From the NCBI RefSeq assembly GCF_000003605.2, contig NW_003130854.1, positions 1,354,807 to 1,418,806 of the forward strand: DNA of 64,000 nt. Direction: 5' to 3'. This DNA comes from Saccoglossus kowalevskii (taxonomy: Eukaryota; Hemichordata; Enteropneusta; Harrimaniidae). The translations under genes and the position numbers were made by a program. This document shows, piece by piece, positions 49,537 through 60,957 of this stretch (positions are counted from its first letter, which is position 1; the number at the start of each line of letters is the position of its first letter). The notes under the pieces were generated by a model that was not told the origin of the DNA, searched no databases, and saw only the letters and a list, made by a program, of their open reading frames with translations.

Positions 49537-50381
49537 TTAAAGGGAACCTCAATCCAAACAACATAATGACCCCTAAAGAAAAAGCTCCACAAATGTAGGA
49601 GAATGCAATTTACACTTTTTATATATCAGTTTTCATTCTCTAGATATTCAACTTTTCATCGTTATTATGTAGTCAGCCATCTTGATTCTCAAGCAAAGAA
49701 TTATGGGTAAAGTATGACATCATAGAATCTGTTGTCCGAAATTGAGAAAATTATTTCATCTATAACATGAGAAATACTGATGCGAATTAGCTCAATTAGC
49801 ATATTATCATGTATATAATTATAGTAATGGAAATTGGAATATTACAAATACACATAAAGTGAAGATATTGTTAAAAACGTTAAAAAAATAAAAATCAATA
49901 TTTTAGTTGATTGTCATTGAATGTCATTGTTTGTCCCCTAGTGCTCAACATGTAATATATCACCTATATAACCTACTCACGTTGGTAAATTGTATACAAT
50001 ATAAGGAAATTTTAGCATTTGGTAGAAAAACATAAAAATAAATATTTTCAGTTCTGTTTCCATGACAACTATTTTATAAGCATGGATGGCACCAGTACAT
50101 GTATGCTACCAATTTATAAACTTTCAGCCAATTTGAAGTTCACCTTTTGAAGTTATAGATGAAATCATTTTCTCAATTTCTGACAACAGATTCTATGATG
50201 TCATACTTTACCCATAATTCTTTGCTTGAAATCAATATGGCTGACTACATAATACTGATGAAAAGTGGAATATCTAGCGAATGAAAAGTGATACAAAAAA
50301 ACTGTAAATTGCATTCTCCTACATTTGTGGAGCTTTTTCTTTAGGGGGTCATTATGTTGTTTGGATTGAGGTTTCCTTTAA
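49537..50381. mobile_element. TTAA-flanked element with 230-bp inverted repeats (845 bp)
   Basis: TTAA at 49537-49540 and 50378-50381 bounds the element. The left arm (49537-49766, starting TTAAAGGGAACCTCAATCCA) is the inverted copy of the right arm (50152-50381, ending GGATTGAGGTTTCCTTTAA), with some 10% scattered differences. The 385-bp interior is AT-rich without coding capacity. It lies in the last decayed unit of the 60-bp minisatellite: the sequence before it (TTTCTC) and after it (TTCCCATCGCCAGGTTACTT) resume the unit. This supports a single TTAA duplicated on insertion. The class is a non-autonomous DNA transposon, piggyBac or Kolobok type by target site only. Confidence 0.85.
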
Positions 50382-50595
50382 TTCCCATCGCCAGGTTACT
50401 TGTTGTGTACACTAGTTCACTGTTTCTTTTTGACTTTGACACATTTTCATTAACGATGAGTGATATATGTTAAAATTAAACTTTATAATATTAATAATAA
50501 TAATAACAACAATAATTTCAATCAAATATTAGCCAAGAGCGGAAGTACCGAAGATAAGATGATTGTGTGGATCCCAAGTCAGGCGATGTGATGGC

Positions 50596-50603
50596 TGACG
50601 TCA
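50596..50603. promoter_or_regulatory. CRE palindrome TGACGTCA
   Basis: Perfect 8-bp CREB/ATF palindrome, one of four in the window. Confidence 0.4.
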
Positions 50604-51102
50604 TGCAGCCTAGTTCATTTCGAAACCATTTCTGCTCTTCAATATTAGTTGTTTACTTGTCATAAATTGAACAATTTCAACTTTGTTTACCGCATGACAA
50701 TATCTGAAGTTTCTGTTCGTAGCTGATATTTTTTCGTCAAAATATATTTTTTCACCTAATCCTTCAAGACACAAATTTGGTTGTTTATATTATTCAATGA
50801 TTTTAAAAGGATAACAGGAGACTTTTACAGTTTTTGAGGTCGTATTATTTGCACCAATTATGCTCGTGCGTTGTGAATACTAATGAGATGAATAATATTA
50901 GTGCAAAGAAAAAATCTCTTTTCTATTGTCTTTGTTTAGTGTAAGACCAATGTTTATTGTGGGCTTGACAGGACAAAGATTGAATTATCTGCATTGCGGG
51001 GAAACGCGGGGATGACATGTAAGCAGCTTTAGGCGGGAGCAGCAACGACAGATCTGAAAAAAATTACCCCTCTACCTCTACAAGAAGACTTAAGCCGGGG
51101 GG

Positions 51103-51461
51103 NNNNNNNNNNNNNNNNNNNNNNNNNNNNNNNNNNNNNNNNNNNNNNNNNNNNNNNNNNNNNNNNNNNNNNNNNNNNNNNNNNNNNNNNNNNNNNNNNN
51201 NNNNNNNNNNNNNNNNNNNNNNNNNNNNNNNNNNNNNNNNNNNNNNNNNNNNNNNNNNNNNNNNNNNNNNNNNNNNNNNNNNNNNNNNNNNNNNNNNNNN
51301 NNNNNNNNNNNNNNNNNNNNNNNNNNNNNNNNNNNNNNNNNNNNNNNNNNNNNNNNNNNNNNNNNNNNNNNNNNNNNNNNNNNNNNNNNNNNNNNNNNNN
51401 NNNNNNNNNNNNNNNNNNNNNNNNNNNNNNNNNNNNNNNNNNNNNNNNNNNNNNNNNNNNN
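51103..51461. other. Assembly gap (359 N)
   Basis: Run of N. The left flank ends in six G after CTTAAGCC and the right flank begins CTCCCGC, so GC-rich sequence may underlie the gap. Confidence 0.99.
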
Positions 51462-54400
51462 CTCCCGCTTTAATGATCCCTACAATTTGTTTTCAAGGAG
51501 TTATCTGAGCCAGAACGAAGTATTTAGTTAATCCTCAGTTTTCCATGTTTGATTCAAAACGAAATAAGTGTGAAACGATGCTTCAGTAATACAGACGTCG
51601 AACATGTTTTTGTTTTGTTTTTGTACACAAAAACTACATTCGTACAATTGTCAGAAGCATAATATTGGGATTTTATTAACGAAAACCTAGTGATCGAGGG
51701 GGGGATAAATACAGGACAAAACGTACGCAGATAGCATCGAAAGCAAGGTAAGGGTGTAATTGGGAGCAGGGCCCTAGAGTAAGGCACGTCCACAATAGAT
51801 GGAGCGGCGTGATATATGCGTCATGTTTCAAGGGGTCGTCTCTATTTTTGTTTTCTGTTGTTTTTTGGTTTGTGTTCTATCATACATGAAATGTAGTGTT
51901 TTTTTGTATTTTTTCGGTCTAATCGTTATTCATGCCAATGGCGTCTGTGTGAAATCAGGCGTGTATCACAGTAAAAAGTTGAACAACTATTTCTTTGAAG
52001 TTTCCACAGATTCAAGACTGTTGTGACTCTGTAGCACGAATTTATCAGTGTTTGTGGTTGTCAGATTGAATATCTCTGACGAACGGGCATATAGAATGAT
52101 GGGCAAAGGGGAGCCTAGCGAGTCAAAATCAACAGCCCACGTCAGACGTCGGCGATCAAGTGCCGTGTCCGAGAATGATGTAACTCATATAAAATATTGA
52201 GACGTCCCTGAGAAGAGGGGGCCCTCAACCGCTGGACAATTTTCTTACATTGCCAGTACCGATGACATCCACCCATGCACTCGACGATACGTCACTGCTC
52301 CTTGTTATAACTCTTAAATGAAAAAAAAATGATGAAAAAACTTCTGCGGGTAGCTCAACATACGTGGAAAATGCGATTTGAAGAAAAATGTGTTTTTCGG
52401 TACCAGTATTCTACTCCATAATAAAACGCTAGGGAATAATAAAAGGCGTACTTTTTCTTCGTAATTTTTTTTATATATTTCACGGCTATTTTTTATTGGC
52501 GTATTAAAATACAAAAGACTCTTTGAATAGCCATGATGTGTTGCGCTCATGTATTCTCGGGCTTTCCGATATGCAATCAATCACGACAGCTAAACTGCCC
52601 ATTGTCAGCGTTGCTGGCAAGCGTTCGTGACGTGAACTGCTACCAGTATATTTTCACCATTTCACAACTCCCACAAAGCGGCTGTAAAAATTCTCATAAA
52701 AAAATGCTCAAACGATGAGGTCAAATTTTAGTTGAACTCATATTTAATGGCAATGTTGTCGTTTAGGTGTGAATTGTTATTTCTGACGTTATCGTCTGGT
52801 CGTACTGCCGGACGTCCGTGAAAGCCCGCCATTTTTACATGTTCCGTTTCCTCGGCGCGTGTATTTCACGCGCGTTGCGAGTCACGCATTGATTGAATGT
52901 GTCCATATAGCAGGGTGTGAATGGTTTCATAATTAAACTGATTTCACAAAGTTAAAGTGTGCTCCTCCTGACTTTAGAATTTACGTTTGATTTTCAACTT
53001 CTGACGCCGAGGAAATGTTCTGCGATGGAATCACACTAAAACCCATTGTCATCTGAAAAACATTTCCCGCCTGAGTATATCCGTTAGTATGAGTGAGTGT
53101 TACCCAACAGTGAATTTGATGATACAGACAACGTTTAAAGTCGGCCGATAATATTCGTATCGGTTCGACAACATTTCACGCACATAAACTTGCCTTACTT
53201 TCACCAAATAGGTTGCTAATAACATGTCGGTCCCCGAAAGCGAATATTACATTACAAAATAACTAACAAGTAACTTTATAAATCGAAACATTTATTTTTT
53301 TCTCATGTTATCGCCGGCAAGCAATTTTAACTTTCTTGACGTGTAGCGCGCACTAAATCCGTGGCTATCCTTTCCGTGATCTGTGTTTTTTAAGTAGTAA
53401 TTATTTTCCCTCTCATTTACCCTATCAGTGCAAACAAGCATATGTGCTCAAGTAACTGTACTTAACATATGAATAATGGGGTGTCTGGTCTTATCTTGCA
53501 CATCGCGCGCTGTGTCGTGAATTATTAAAGAAGTCGCCGAAAGTCACAATCCGAGTGCGCGGCTCACGGATTTTATTAACTGCTAAAAGCCATGTCGCAT
53601 CGGTGGTATTCTAGTAGTCGAAAGATAAAGTGCACACTTCATTTTTTTCACAATAGAACACGATAAAAAATTCATTCGGGGATTATTGCAGAGAATGTGG
53701 GTGGTTTACCGATCTTCGCTAGAGCGATTAAAAGTGTTCAGTACGGGAGTTTTAGTCATTCGCTTTTATACGTTGCGAAAAAAACAAAAAAAAAATCAAA
53801 TATTCACTTGTATTTGCGTTGAAGGAGATTGTAATTGTGTTGAAAAATATATTGAATCCGGGACAGAAAGCGTTATCGATTTCGTAATATGGTTTTGGTA
53901 ATCAGTGTTGTGATATGTAAAGTGGGTGAGCCGGAGCCGAACCTCGTTCGTCAAAATACGGTTTGTTTGTGTCATTTTAAAAAAAGATACTAGTAGTTTA
54001 TCAGTTCAGTGAAAAATTCATATCTGTAGGCCGGTCAAAGTAGTATATGATAACGATCATGAACTCTGATTTGAATACATTTTGCAATGTTTCCTTCCTG
54101 ACTCGGAGTTGAGTTGAAATGGACAGAGATTAAATATACATGTAAGCACAGCCCCTCGTTCAGGGACTGGGATTTAAGAAATAAATATCGCACTAATTGC
54201 ATGGTTATAGATTTACAGAGGCACATTCGACGAAACTCTTTTTATACAACACTTACAATTATTATACAACGGATGGGTTTGGATAAATGGCTGTATTACT
54301 TTATCGGGAGGAACCGTTTAGTAAACAAAACGCACCGTGCCCTGGGCGCAGACAATCACTGCAAAATGGCGCGGTATACGGACACACTTAATTGGTGTGA

Positions 54401-54883
54401 AAATACTCTCCAAATAAGTTGCATTTAGATAATTTGTCCTATTGAGTTTCTATTTCATTTCTATTACTGAGGGCAAAGAAAAGGGCATCAAAGCTGAGAT
54501 TTCTTTTCGAAACGTAGAGTATTCATCAACTCAGTACGAGCTAAGTAGAGTTTTTATATTCCGTGCCACGACCTCGTCGCTAGTTTTAACACACCATTCG
54601 AACTCTCCTTATTTTGCGAGTAATTTTCTCCATGACCTATGGATTTTATTTTTTACTGCCAGGAAATCGAGGCTTGAATTTAGAGAAGTTGCTCGCGTCG
54701 AGTGGGAAATGTTTTTTTTCTTCTTCGATGTGTCATCGCCTTGATTTATTTATTGATCAAGGTGATAATTCTTGTGTTGAATTTCAGATAGGCGTCATTT
54801 TATAGTGTTATCGTAAAAAACTTCTCCCTGTTAGAATTATTAGGAATCAAACTGGGATCAGTTGACCTCTTCAAATCTTTAAA

Positions 54884-54918
54884 TGCCGGTTTTATTGGCC
54901 CGAAACGCTAAACCGGCA
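54884..54918. other. Perfect 9-bp-stem hairpin, TGCCGGTTT arms
   Basis: TGCCGGTTT (54884-54892) and AAACCGGCA (54910-54918) with a 17-base loop, in the most CpG-rich part of the window. Could be a palindromic protein-binding site or chance. Confidence 0.6.
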
Positions 54919-55857
54919 ATTAATCGTCGATTTGACGTATCCATGCGCATGACGATATCGTCCTGGTTTATATGGGGCGCTTCTCACGCCATATCTTTCG
55001 TCGCCATCACAAACGAAAACGTACTTTAATTATCTCTTGCATGAAAATGATAGATTTTCACTTTTACAAATAAAACAGATTCTTAATTACCGCGATTCAA
55101 ACTTCGCATCCGCGCTTCTATTCATGATATGATGGCGGTGATATATGTGTTCGTTGCCATGAGCAACGCAAATTTAGGGAGCGACGCCATTTTTTATTAT
55201 TATATGATGCATGATAAGTTGAATGATGGGTCGATATAGTATAGATTGCGTCGCGATGCCAACAACAGCTTACATGAATTCATTTGTGATACGAGAGCGG
55301 TAAAAAGGGAGAGGAGAAACAAAATACACATTTTTAAAAGATGTAGTCAATATTTGTTCTCGGAGCACGACGAAAACCGTATCGGCACAGTACAGCTGAA
55401 GGTGGTAGCGGCGACCGCCGTCACTATTCGCCGTTGAAACTTCATTCGCGAATATATAGCGAAATTTCTATCGTATTATATATATTGACACCATATATCG
55501 ACGGAGTGGTGGAGAGTTGTGATTCATAGCATTGACTAACAAAGTATGATTGTATCCATATTCGCTATAACCATCGACCTTAGAAGAGTCTATGTTGTAA
55601 CACTGGCAATTAAAGATCGAGATGAAAACACCCATCGTGGAACAGTAGTAAGAAGTGTGGTGAATCGAATTACAAGAAATGTAAACAAGCCGCAGACGGA
55701 CGAGTGGCAACGTTCACTACCTGCCCTGACTCTTGCCTAGCACTGCGTGTTTCGGTAATTGCGCCAGAGATGACACTATAGAAGTCCTCTTGTTGACCCT
55801 TATACCCTAATATCCGGCCCTCGAAAAGTTTGCGATCTCTCTAGAGACTTACTACTG

Positions 55858-56136
55858 TTAAGTTATTCCCCGTTTGGTACTGTCACTATCAATATCATCA
55901 CGGTCATTTTTGAAACACAAAGATGGAAATTGCCTAAAGTGTGAAATGCAATCCATCAATTTCGTCGCTAAATAAACAATTAATTTTTGCTTATCTCTTC
56001 GGAGATTTCGTTCAAATGAAGATTCATTCTTAATAGCTGTCATCATGGAGAAATATTTCACGACCAAATCACCAGGTTTTTTGGGTGATTTTTCCAATTG
56101 ATTAGCTACAACAAGTTTTTCCACTTTAGGAATCAT
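55858..56136 (-). CDS. Uncharacterised 92-codon frame, protein-like composition
   Basis: The minus-strand frame runs from ATG at 56136 to TAA at 55858. It reads MIPKVEKLVVANQLEKSPKK and continues with charged, non-repetitive sequence including KNESSFERNLRRDKQKLIVY and an acidic end DDIDSDSTKRGIT. Lys/Asp/Glu content and codon variety are better than in most frames here. There is no signal peptide, membrane segment or known motif. The start context is weak (T at -3), and stops lie just upstream, so as an exon it would need an acceptor within the frame. It could be a small single-exon gene, part of an exon, or chance; in AT-rich DNA a frame of this length is not rare. Confidence 0.22.
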   Translation of the reverse strand: MIPKVEKLVVANQLEKSPKKPGDLVVKYFSMMTAIKNESSFERNLRRDKQKLIVYLATKLMDCISHFRQFPSLCFKNDRDDIDSDSTKRGIT

Positions 56137-56508
56137 AAATTCCACTTAAACGCATCAAGCAATAATTTCGTGTTGGATTGAGTCTGGTAGCGTTATGATT
56201 GAAATTACGGAATACGTACACTATGACCTTTTATACCTCCTTCAATATTTCTGTCCGTGTAAAATGACATGACAATCACCGGAGTTGTGCGTATTGTGGT
56301 TCAATTTCTTTGCTTGACGCGAGCTTTATACTACACTGTTTCCGACTCGACGGAAACAGTTACTATGCCAACACGCCGTGGTACATGCGGAAATGGGTAA
56401 CATTTGCGGGATAAATTGACAAGGCTTGTCTGACTCAACCGTATTTGCGTAATCAGCAATATGCGCACCAATACGAAACACCCAACCACTACGATATACC
56501 AATTCATC

Positions 56509-56539
56509 CACTCACTCACTCACTCACTCGCTCACTCGC
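56509..56539 (+). repeat. (CACT)n microsatellite
   Basis: About seven ACTC units with one ACTCG interruption, followed by further CACTCACTCACC at 56552. The Ser/Leu/His-repeat peptide read across it is an artefact. Confidence 0.85.
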
Positions 56540-56819
56540 CTGACTGCTACACACTCACTCACCATGTGTTGAGAATAGATGGCCGATTGGCATTCGCGAG
56601 GAGCGGCTTCAAGAAATACAAAATATGCAAGAAAAAGCCCTTGTGTCCAGTGAATTCAATAATCTCTGATGTTTCTAACATACAACGATTTCTTCCTCGG
56701 CATAGCTCATGCTGCTTTATAGATTAATTGAATGATAGTACAATAATGACACACAGTGAGTCAATCCATTTGATCCAACTGTTGTTAGGATAAAATAAAA
56801 GCTGAAAATAGTTATTTAA

Positions 56820-57080
56820 TATTCTCAGAAATTAGCCAAATTAGCGTATGCAAATTAATTATAAAATAGTGTTAGACATTAAACCACAGAAACAGTAATT
56901 ATGTACCAAGTTTTAACCCATTTGAGATTTGTTCAATTATTATGTAGTAGTTAATTATTATGAAAAAATTCCAATTAATATGCATGAATTTGAACAAATA
57001 TCTAACCAGGTTTGGAGTTCATTACAATGCGTGTGTACTAAACTGCATCCCAAACCTCCCTGTAGTTCTTGAGATATTCG
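56820..57080. repeat. Possible reverse relative of the 34.7-kb tandem repeat
   Basis: AATTAATATGCATGAATTTG at about 56972 and TATGCAAATTAATTAT at about 56847 resemble, in reverse, the CATGCATATTAATTACCTAA and TTTGCATAA boxes of the 34.7-35.06 kb array. The similarity is to AT-rich boxes only. Confidence 0.3.
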
Positions 57081-58473
57081 GAACAAGTTTTGACACATAT
57101 ATTCATCCATACATCGGTATGACATTGGTCTTCCGTTTGTGCTCTTCATACGGAAGTCGAAGAGAAAAGAGAAAACTTAGTGAATAGATACAATTGGTTC
57201 ATTCAAATGTATTCGGTCCAATTCTATGTCCCTCGGTTCCGGTGTCCTTCGCCACTAAAATCGTGTAGCTTTCACACACATACTCTTCTTGAAACAATTC
57301 TATCTGATTTATATTTAAATTATTTGTTTCCTTTTTATAGTTTTACCTTTCCCAATTCCAATACCTCACGGATCGTGTGGCAGTGATGCATTGAGCGTAA
57401 CCGGAACCCCTTGCTGCTCGCAAAAATGAGCATATCGATGATTGGTTGTTATCGTCTATTGTTTTTAAAAATATTATTTTTATTTGTTACTGTTAAATGT
57501 AATTATGTAAAGGGAAAGATAAATTAATATATGGGAAATCATTTTTAACATTTGGTATTTATCATTGAATTTTACGCCCTTTCTTCTCATCACACACAAT
57601 TTGAATAAGAATCAGTTGTTATTGATATTTTAAAGATGTAACAATATCCCTTATTTTTATGACAATCATTAACATTTTTATTATATTGAAAATCCAGATG
57701 TTGATCTAAAATAACAATTATAATACACGATCTTAATTCAACACTGTGCTTGACAGGATCGCCGTTGTTATCCAGTATACTTAAATCAACGGTGTCGTTA
57801 TTAATATATATATAGAGAGAGAGAGTGAGAAAGAGATGGAGCAAACTGAACGCCGAAGACTGGCTGACCACCAAGAGCTGTCGCCTGAACATTTACTTAT
57901 AAACTTGTTTTCAAACATTAATGAACGTCACACCCTTAGATGTGAGTCACAGATGGCGTATGGATGCTTTGATGCGCCGATGACACACCTGTAATGCCCA
58001 GGCCGAAGACATATACAGAGTGTCACCCAACACATACATCACTCTTGTGATTATAATGGAACACGGAGAAAAAAAAAAACATGGCTGACCGTACTCCCGA
58101 CGGGCGTTGCCAATTTGATCTCGTTTGCTGAGTTTGCCAAACAAAGATGAGATCGCGGGCAATTCCCTGAAGCAAAACAAAGAGGAAAAGCAGAAAGCTA
58201 ATTTTATTGCCACGATTAGATCCCTTAAGCTGTTCAAAGAAAACACACGTTTTAACAGTATAGCAGTCTATCCAAGTTACCGTGACAGAATAACGAAGTT
58301 GTTCACAAACAATAAATGAATACATACATGTATGTTTTTATATGAATTTGTCGACATGTTTAGCAGTGAATCTTAATTGTGTAACAAAACGAAATACATA
58401 GATGTGATAAATATCGTTCTTCTAGGGGGCTCAAAGCAGAACCCCCTAGTGAATACGTGTTATGTGTTTCAAG

Positions 58474-58559
58474 GGACAATCGACAGACAAGCTAAGTTTA
58501 AATGCCCGGATTATGATAGTAAATGGGAAAACATGTTTTGCGATGAAACTTCCCGATAT
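58474..58559 (+). CDS. Possible internal exon, Cys-bearing, unidentified
   Basis: GTTATGTGTTTCAAG ends an acceptor at 58473, and CGATAT|GTAAGT is a near-consensus donor at 58560. The 86 nt between are open in one frame: TIDRQAKFKCPDYDSKWENM followed by FCDETSRY, entering with two bases of a split codon and leaving in phase 0. The peptide is charged, balanced and contains two Cys, unlike composition-driven frames. The open frame extends upstream of the acceptor, as chance allows. The pyrimidine tract is short. It sits in the CpG-rich domain, 0.2 kb before a 55-codon + frame and 0.5 kb from a minus-strand candidate. No domain recognised. Confidence 0.3.
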
Positions 58560-58760
58560 GTAAGTTGCAATACTACATTGATCATCGCATAATGCGCGGA
58601 TGGAACGGAAGATACTCCACACCATTTTAGGACCCCGCACACAATCAAGGCAAGATCTGAACGAGTTGTTCAGTGAATCGCATTTGCATTTTGTGACTGG
58701 CAGTCGATTACATTATAGTTTGACTACATCGCCAGCCATACTACCGTGCTCACTAGGCTG

Positions 58761-58928
58761 ATGGCGAGGCTGTTGCAAGTGTTTTGCGTTGTTGTTGATG
58801 ACATCATTCTTCTTTTGGTTGGCGTAACGGCTCTCTGTTATGCTTGGCTTCACCCCGACAATCTCTATATTGGCTTCAAGCATTTGCATTGGGCGCCCAC
58901 CGAAAGTGAAAACTCAACAAAAGCGTGA
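58761..58928 (+). CDS. Possible small membrane-protein frame, 55 codons
   Basis: ATG at 58761 has G at +4 (CTGATGGCG). The frame is MARLLQVFCVVVDDIILLLV, continuing GVTALCYAW, then a polar tail ending ESENSTKA and TGA at 58926-58928. One hydrophobic stretch of about 20 residues (roughly 7-28, interrupted by Asp-Asp) could be a signal anchor. It is short and there are no splice sites at its ends that extend it. No family recognised; it is a candidate only because of start context and ordered hydrophobic-then-polar layout. Confidence 0.18.
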   Translation: MARLLQVFCVVVDDIILLLVGVTALCYAWLHPDNLYIGFKHLHWAPTESENSTKA

Positions 58929-59070
58929 TGTTATCTACCAGTTACTCTACAGAAAATGGCTGTTCAAAATATACTTTATATACCTATCCAAGCCAAGCCT
59001 TTCCTCGACGTTCAATTCCTAGTTCATACAATTCCATATTTGTATTCGAGGAATTCACAAAATAACTCAC

Positions 59071-59285
59071 CGTTCCCCGGGAAATGCTGATAAAAATTCC
59101 CCTTCCTGTAAACGAAATCCGGAAGTACTGAACAAAAGCGTGACGATGTCATTGCTGATCGCATTGATGAGATATTGGCATTCACGGCTTGGAACTGATT
59201 CCTCGTGAGACAATGTTTCATTGAACTCCACGAAATGAGTCTGTATTTTTTTTCTTTTGAAAATTTTCTCACTTATTCTCATCAT
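59071..59285 (-). CDS. Best splice-flanked exon candidate of the window, unidentified
   Basis: On the minus strand TTTGAACTTTCTGAATTTCAG is a good acceptor ending at 59286, immediately followed by ATGATG. GGGGAACG|GTGAGT is a consensus donor with the exon ending at 59071. All 215 nt between are open in one frame, giving about 71 residues that start MMRISEKIFKRKKIQTHFVE. They continue with a balanced segment (HEESVPSRECQYLINAISND) and end LSAFPGE plus two bases of a split codon. If the first ATG is the start this is the first coding exon after a 5' UTR intron; otherwise it is internal. A second frame is also open, which tempers confidence. The basic start and acidic middle suggest a cytosolic or nuclear protein. 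No family recognised. Confidence 0.35.
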
Positions 59286-59354
59286 CTGAAATTCAGAAAG
59301 TTCAAATTTGCACAGAAATGTCAATTACTCGAAAATGTTAGCTGAAATAAACGA

Positions 59355-59362
59355 TGACGTCA
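59355..59362. promoter_or_regulatory. CRE palindrome TGACGTCA
   Basis: Perfect CREB/ATF palindrome, 70 bp upstream of the minus-strand exon candidate at 59071-59285 in its direction of transcription. Confidence 0.4.
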
Positions 59363-60434
59363 TTCGGTCGTTTTCCCGCCATGAATTTTTCTGTTTAAAT
59401 ATTCCAGTGAGACCTTTTGTGCGTGGAGTTTTATAGCTTTATTTCATTAGGCGTGTCTACTTGTTTCAAACACTGCTCATAATTCTCAATTTCAGACGAG
59501 CATGTTAGATGTGTTTCTTAAGGTTTGGATAAATTCAATTTGTCATTTCGGAGGTTCTATTAGACTATCTAAGCGTCGTCTGTACTCCAGTTTCTGGGTC
59601 GGCCTCGTTCTCAAACAAAACGTGTGGACTGTTGTTGTTGTTTTATTTGCACATGATATACATGAAATAATGTAATAATTCGAATAATGTAAAAATCTCG
59701 TGTTTCCAAATTTATTTTAAAAAAATATAATAATTTATTTTGTGGTCTAGACGATGTTCGTGTTTATCGCCATATTTATATTCATGATGTATTTTATAGA
59801 TACATGTATGATATTTGCCGGGATTGTGTTTGTCCGAAATTCACAAACATTCCCTACCTGAATATTCTTTGTCGTTTTGATTAAATGAACATGGAATACA
59901 CATTGGGCAGCCGTCCGTCCACTATGATCGTAGAAGGTAATATACCGGCATTGTGTTGACATAAATCGACACTGTTAGTCTCCCCCGTGAGATCAACATG
60001 TCGTCTGCGGGACGGGAAATTTCCCCGGCTAGATTACGCACCAACACTTCAATCCGTGCAAAAATTTGTCAAAACGTTGATATATCACTCCTTTGTGGCG
60101 CGCGACCTTCTTTCTCATCAATTTTTGACAAGTCTACAGACCTCGTTGAAGCTTCAGTCTCTCATCAAACTAATTTTACCGTCGTTATCGTTTTGCGGTG
60201 CCAGTTAGGGTGTCTGCCTCGTTTGATTTTGTCGAATTTTCGGGTGTGATACCGGCCTTGGAAACTTAACGACATAAAGTAATAGCCATTAGACTTTTCT
60301 TAGTTAACGGTGTGTTTTTTGTTGTTGTTGTGGAAAGTCGCTAGACAAATTGGTTTACAAATTTTGAGCTACATGCTATTCATTTGCAACATGCCAGTGA
60401 CCAGACAGATTTTGTTCGCGTCTTGGACGTAATG

Positions 60435-60442
60435 TGACGTCA
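60435..60442. promoter_or_regulatory. CRE palindrome TGACGTCA
   Basis: Perfect CREB/ATF palindrome, the second within 1.1 kb, in CpG-rich DNA. Confidence 0.4.
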
Positions 60443-60930
60443 TAGTGTCGCGTGGCTTCAACTGCAGTGTAAATGTCTGACGAAGTCGTATATCGCAATG
60501 GTTCAGCTTCGTGCAGGTGTCAGAACTAACAAGAAAATGTTGGGCGTGTTCAAATTCCCAATAGTGACAACCTACTGTATTGAGTCAACAATATTTAATT
60601 TCTCTTTAACATTTAGCATTTATTTTGTGCATTTAAAAAAATAATTTTCATTGTTTATGAACTTTATCTTATGTGCATGCAACTTTAAATAACGGATTTG
60701 GCTTGAATAATCAGATTCGTGAAATATTGCCTTGGTGGCTCTAGTGAAAGCGTAAACTTTTCCGAACAATTCGTGAACATCCGGAACTTGTCGGAAACAC
60801 TCGACACTCGTCGGAAACACTCGAAACTCAGCGAAAACAAACGATGGTTAGGTGTTGCTCACTGGTCATACTAATTTGAGCAGTCAAAAGACATTGATAT
60901 ATCAAAGATATGTGACTGGGAATACTCTAG

Positions 60931-60957
60931 GCTCAGACTAGTACTACTAGTCTGAGC
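60931..60957. other. Perfect 13-bp-arm palindrome
   Basis: GCTCAGACTAGTA, one C, TACTAGTCTGAGC. The arms are perfectly complementary and the centre is a single base. It is embedded between two CTCTAGGC copies (about 60924 and 60956), so direct repeats flank the palindrome. Confidence 0.85.

Larger units (their letters stand above)
50382..52699. other. Transition stretch with an assembly gap
   Basis: No gene recognised. It starts with the residual minisatellite unit. A CRE palindrome is at 50596. 50.93-51.10 kb is GC-rich up to the gap. After the gap a + donor-like AGCAAG|GTAAGG at 51748 follows a GATAAATA box at 51704, but nothing more supports a promoter. A + frame at 51799-52026 begins with a strongly hydrophobic segment (see rejected items). 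Confidence 0.45.

Noticed and set aside
51016-51475. GGCGGGAG left of the gap and CTCCCGC right of it as a possible large inverted repeat
   Set aside because: Only 7-8 bases match cleanly and the intervening sequence is unknown.
51799-52026. 75-codon + frame with a hydrophobic N-terminal segment, just right of the gap
   Set aside because: Hydrophobicity comes from T-rich DNA, start context is poor and no splice or family support exists, so it was not called as a gene.
54442-54744. 100-codon + frame with charged segments
   Set aside because: No motif or splice support; such lengths occur by chance in this much AT-rich sequence, and a second frame overlaps it.
55246-55740. Two + frames of about 63 codons with protein-like stretches
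   Set aside because: No start context, splice sites or family signature beyond the general absence of stops in this CpG-rich patch.
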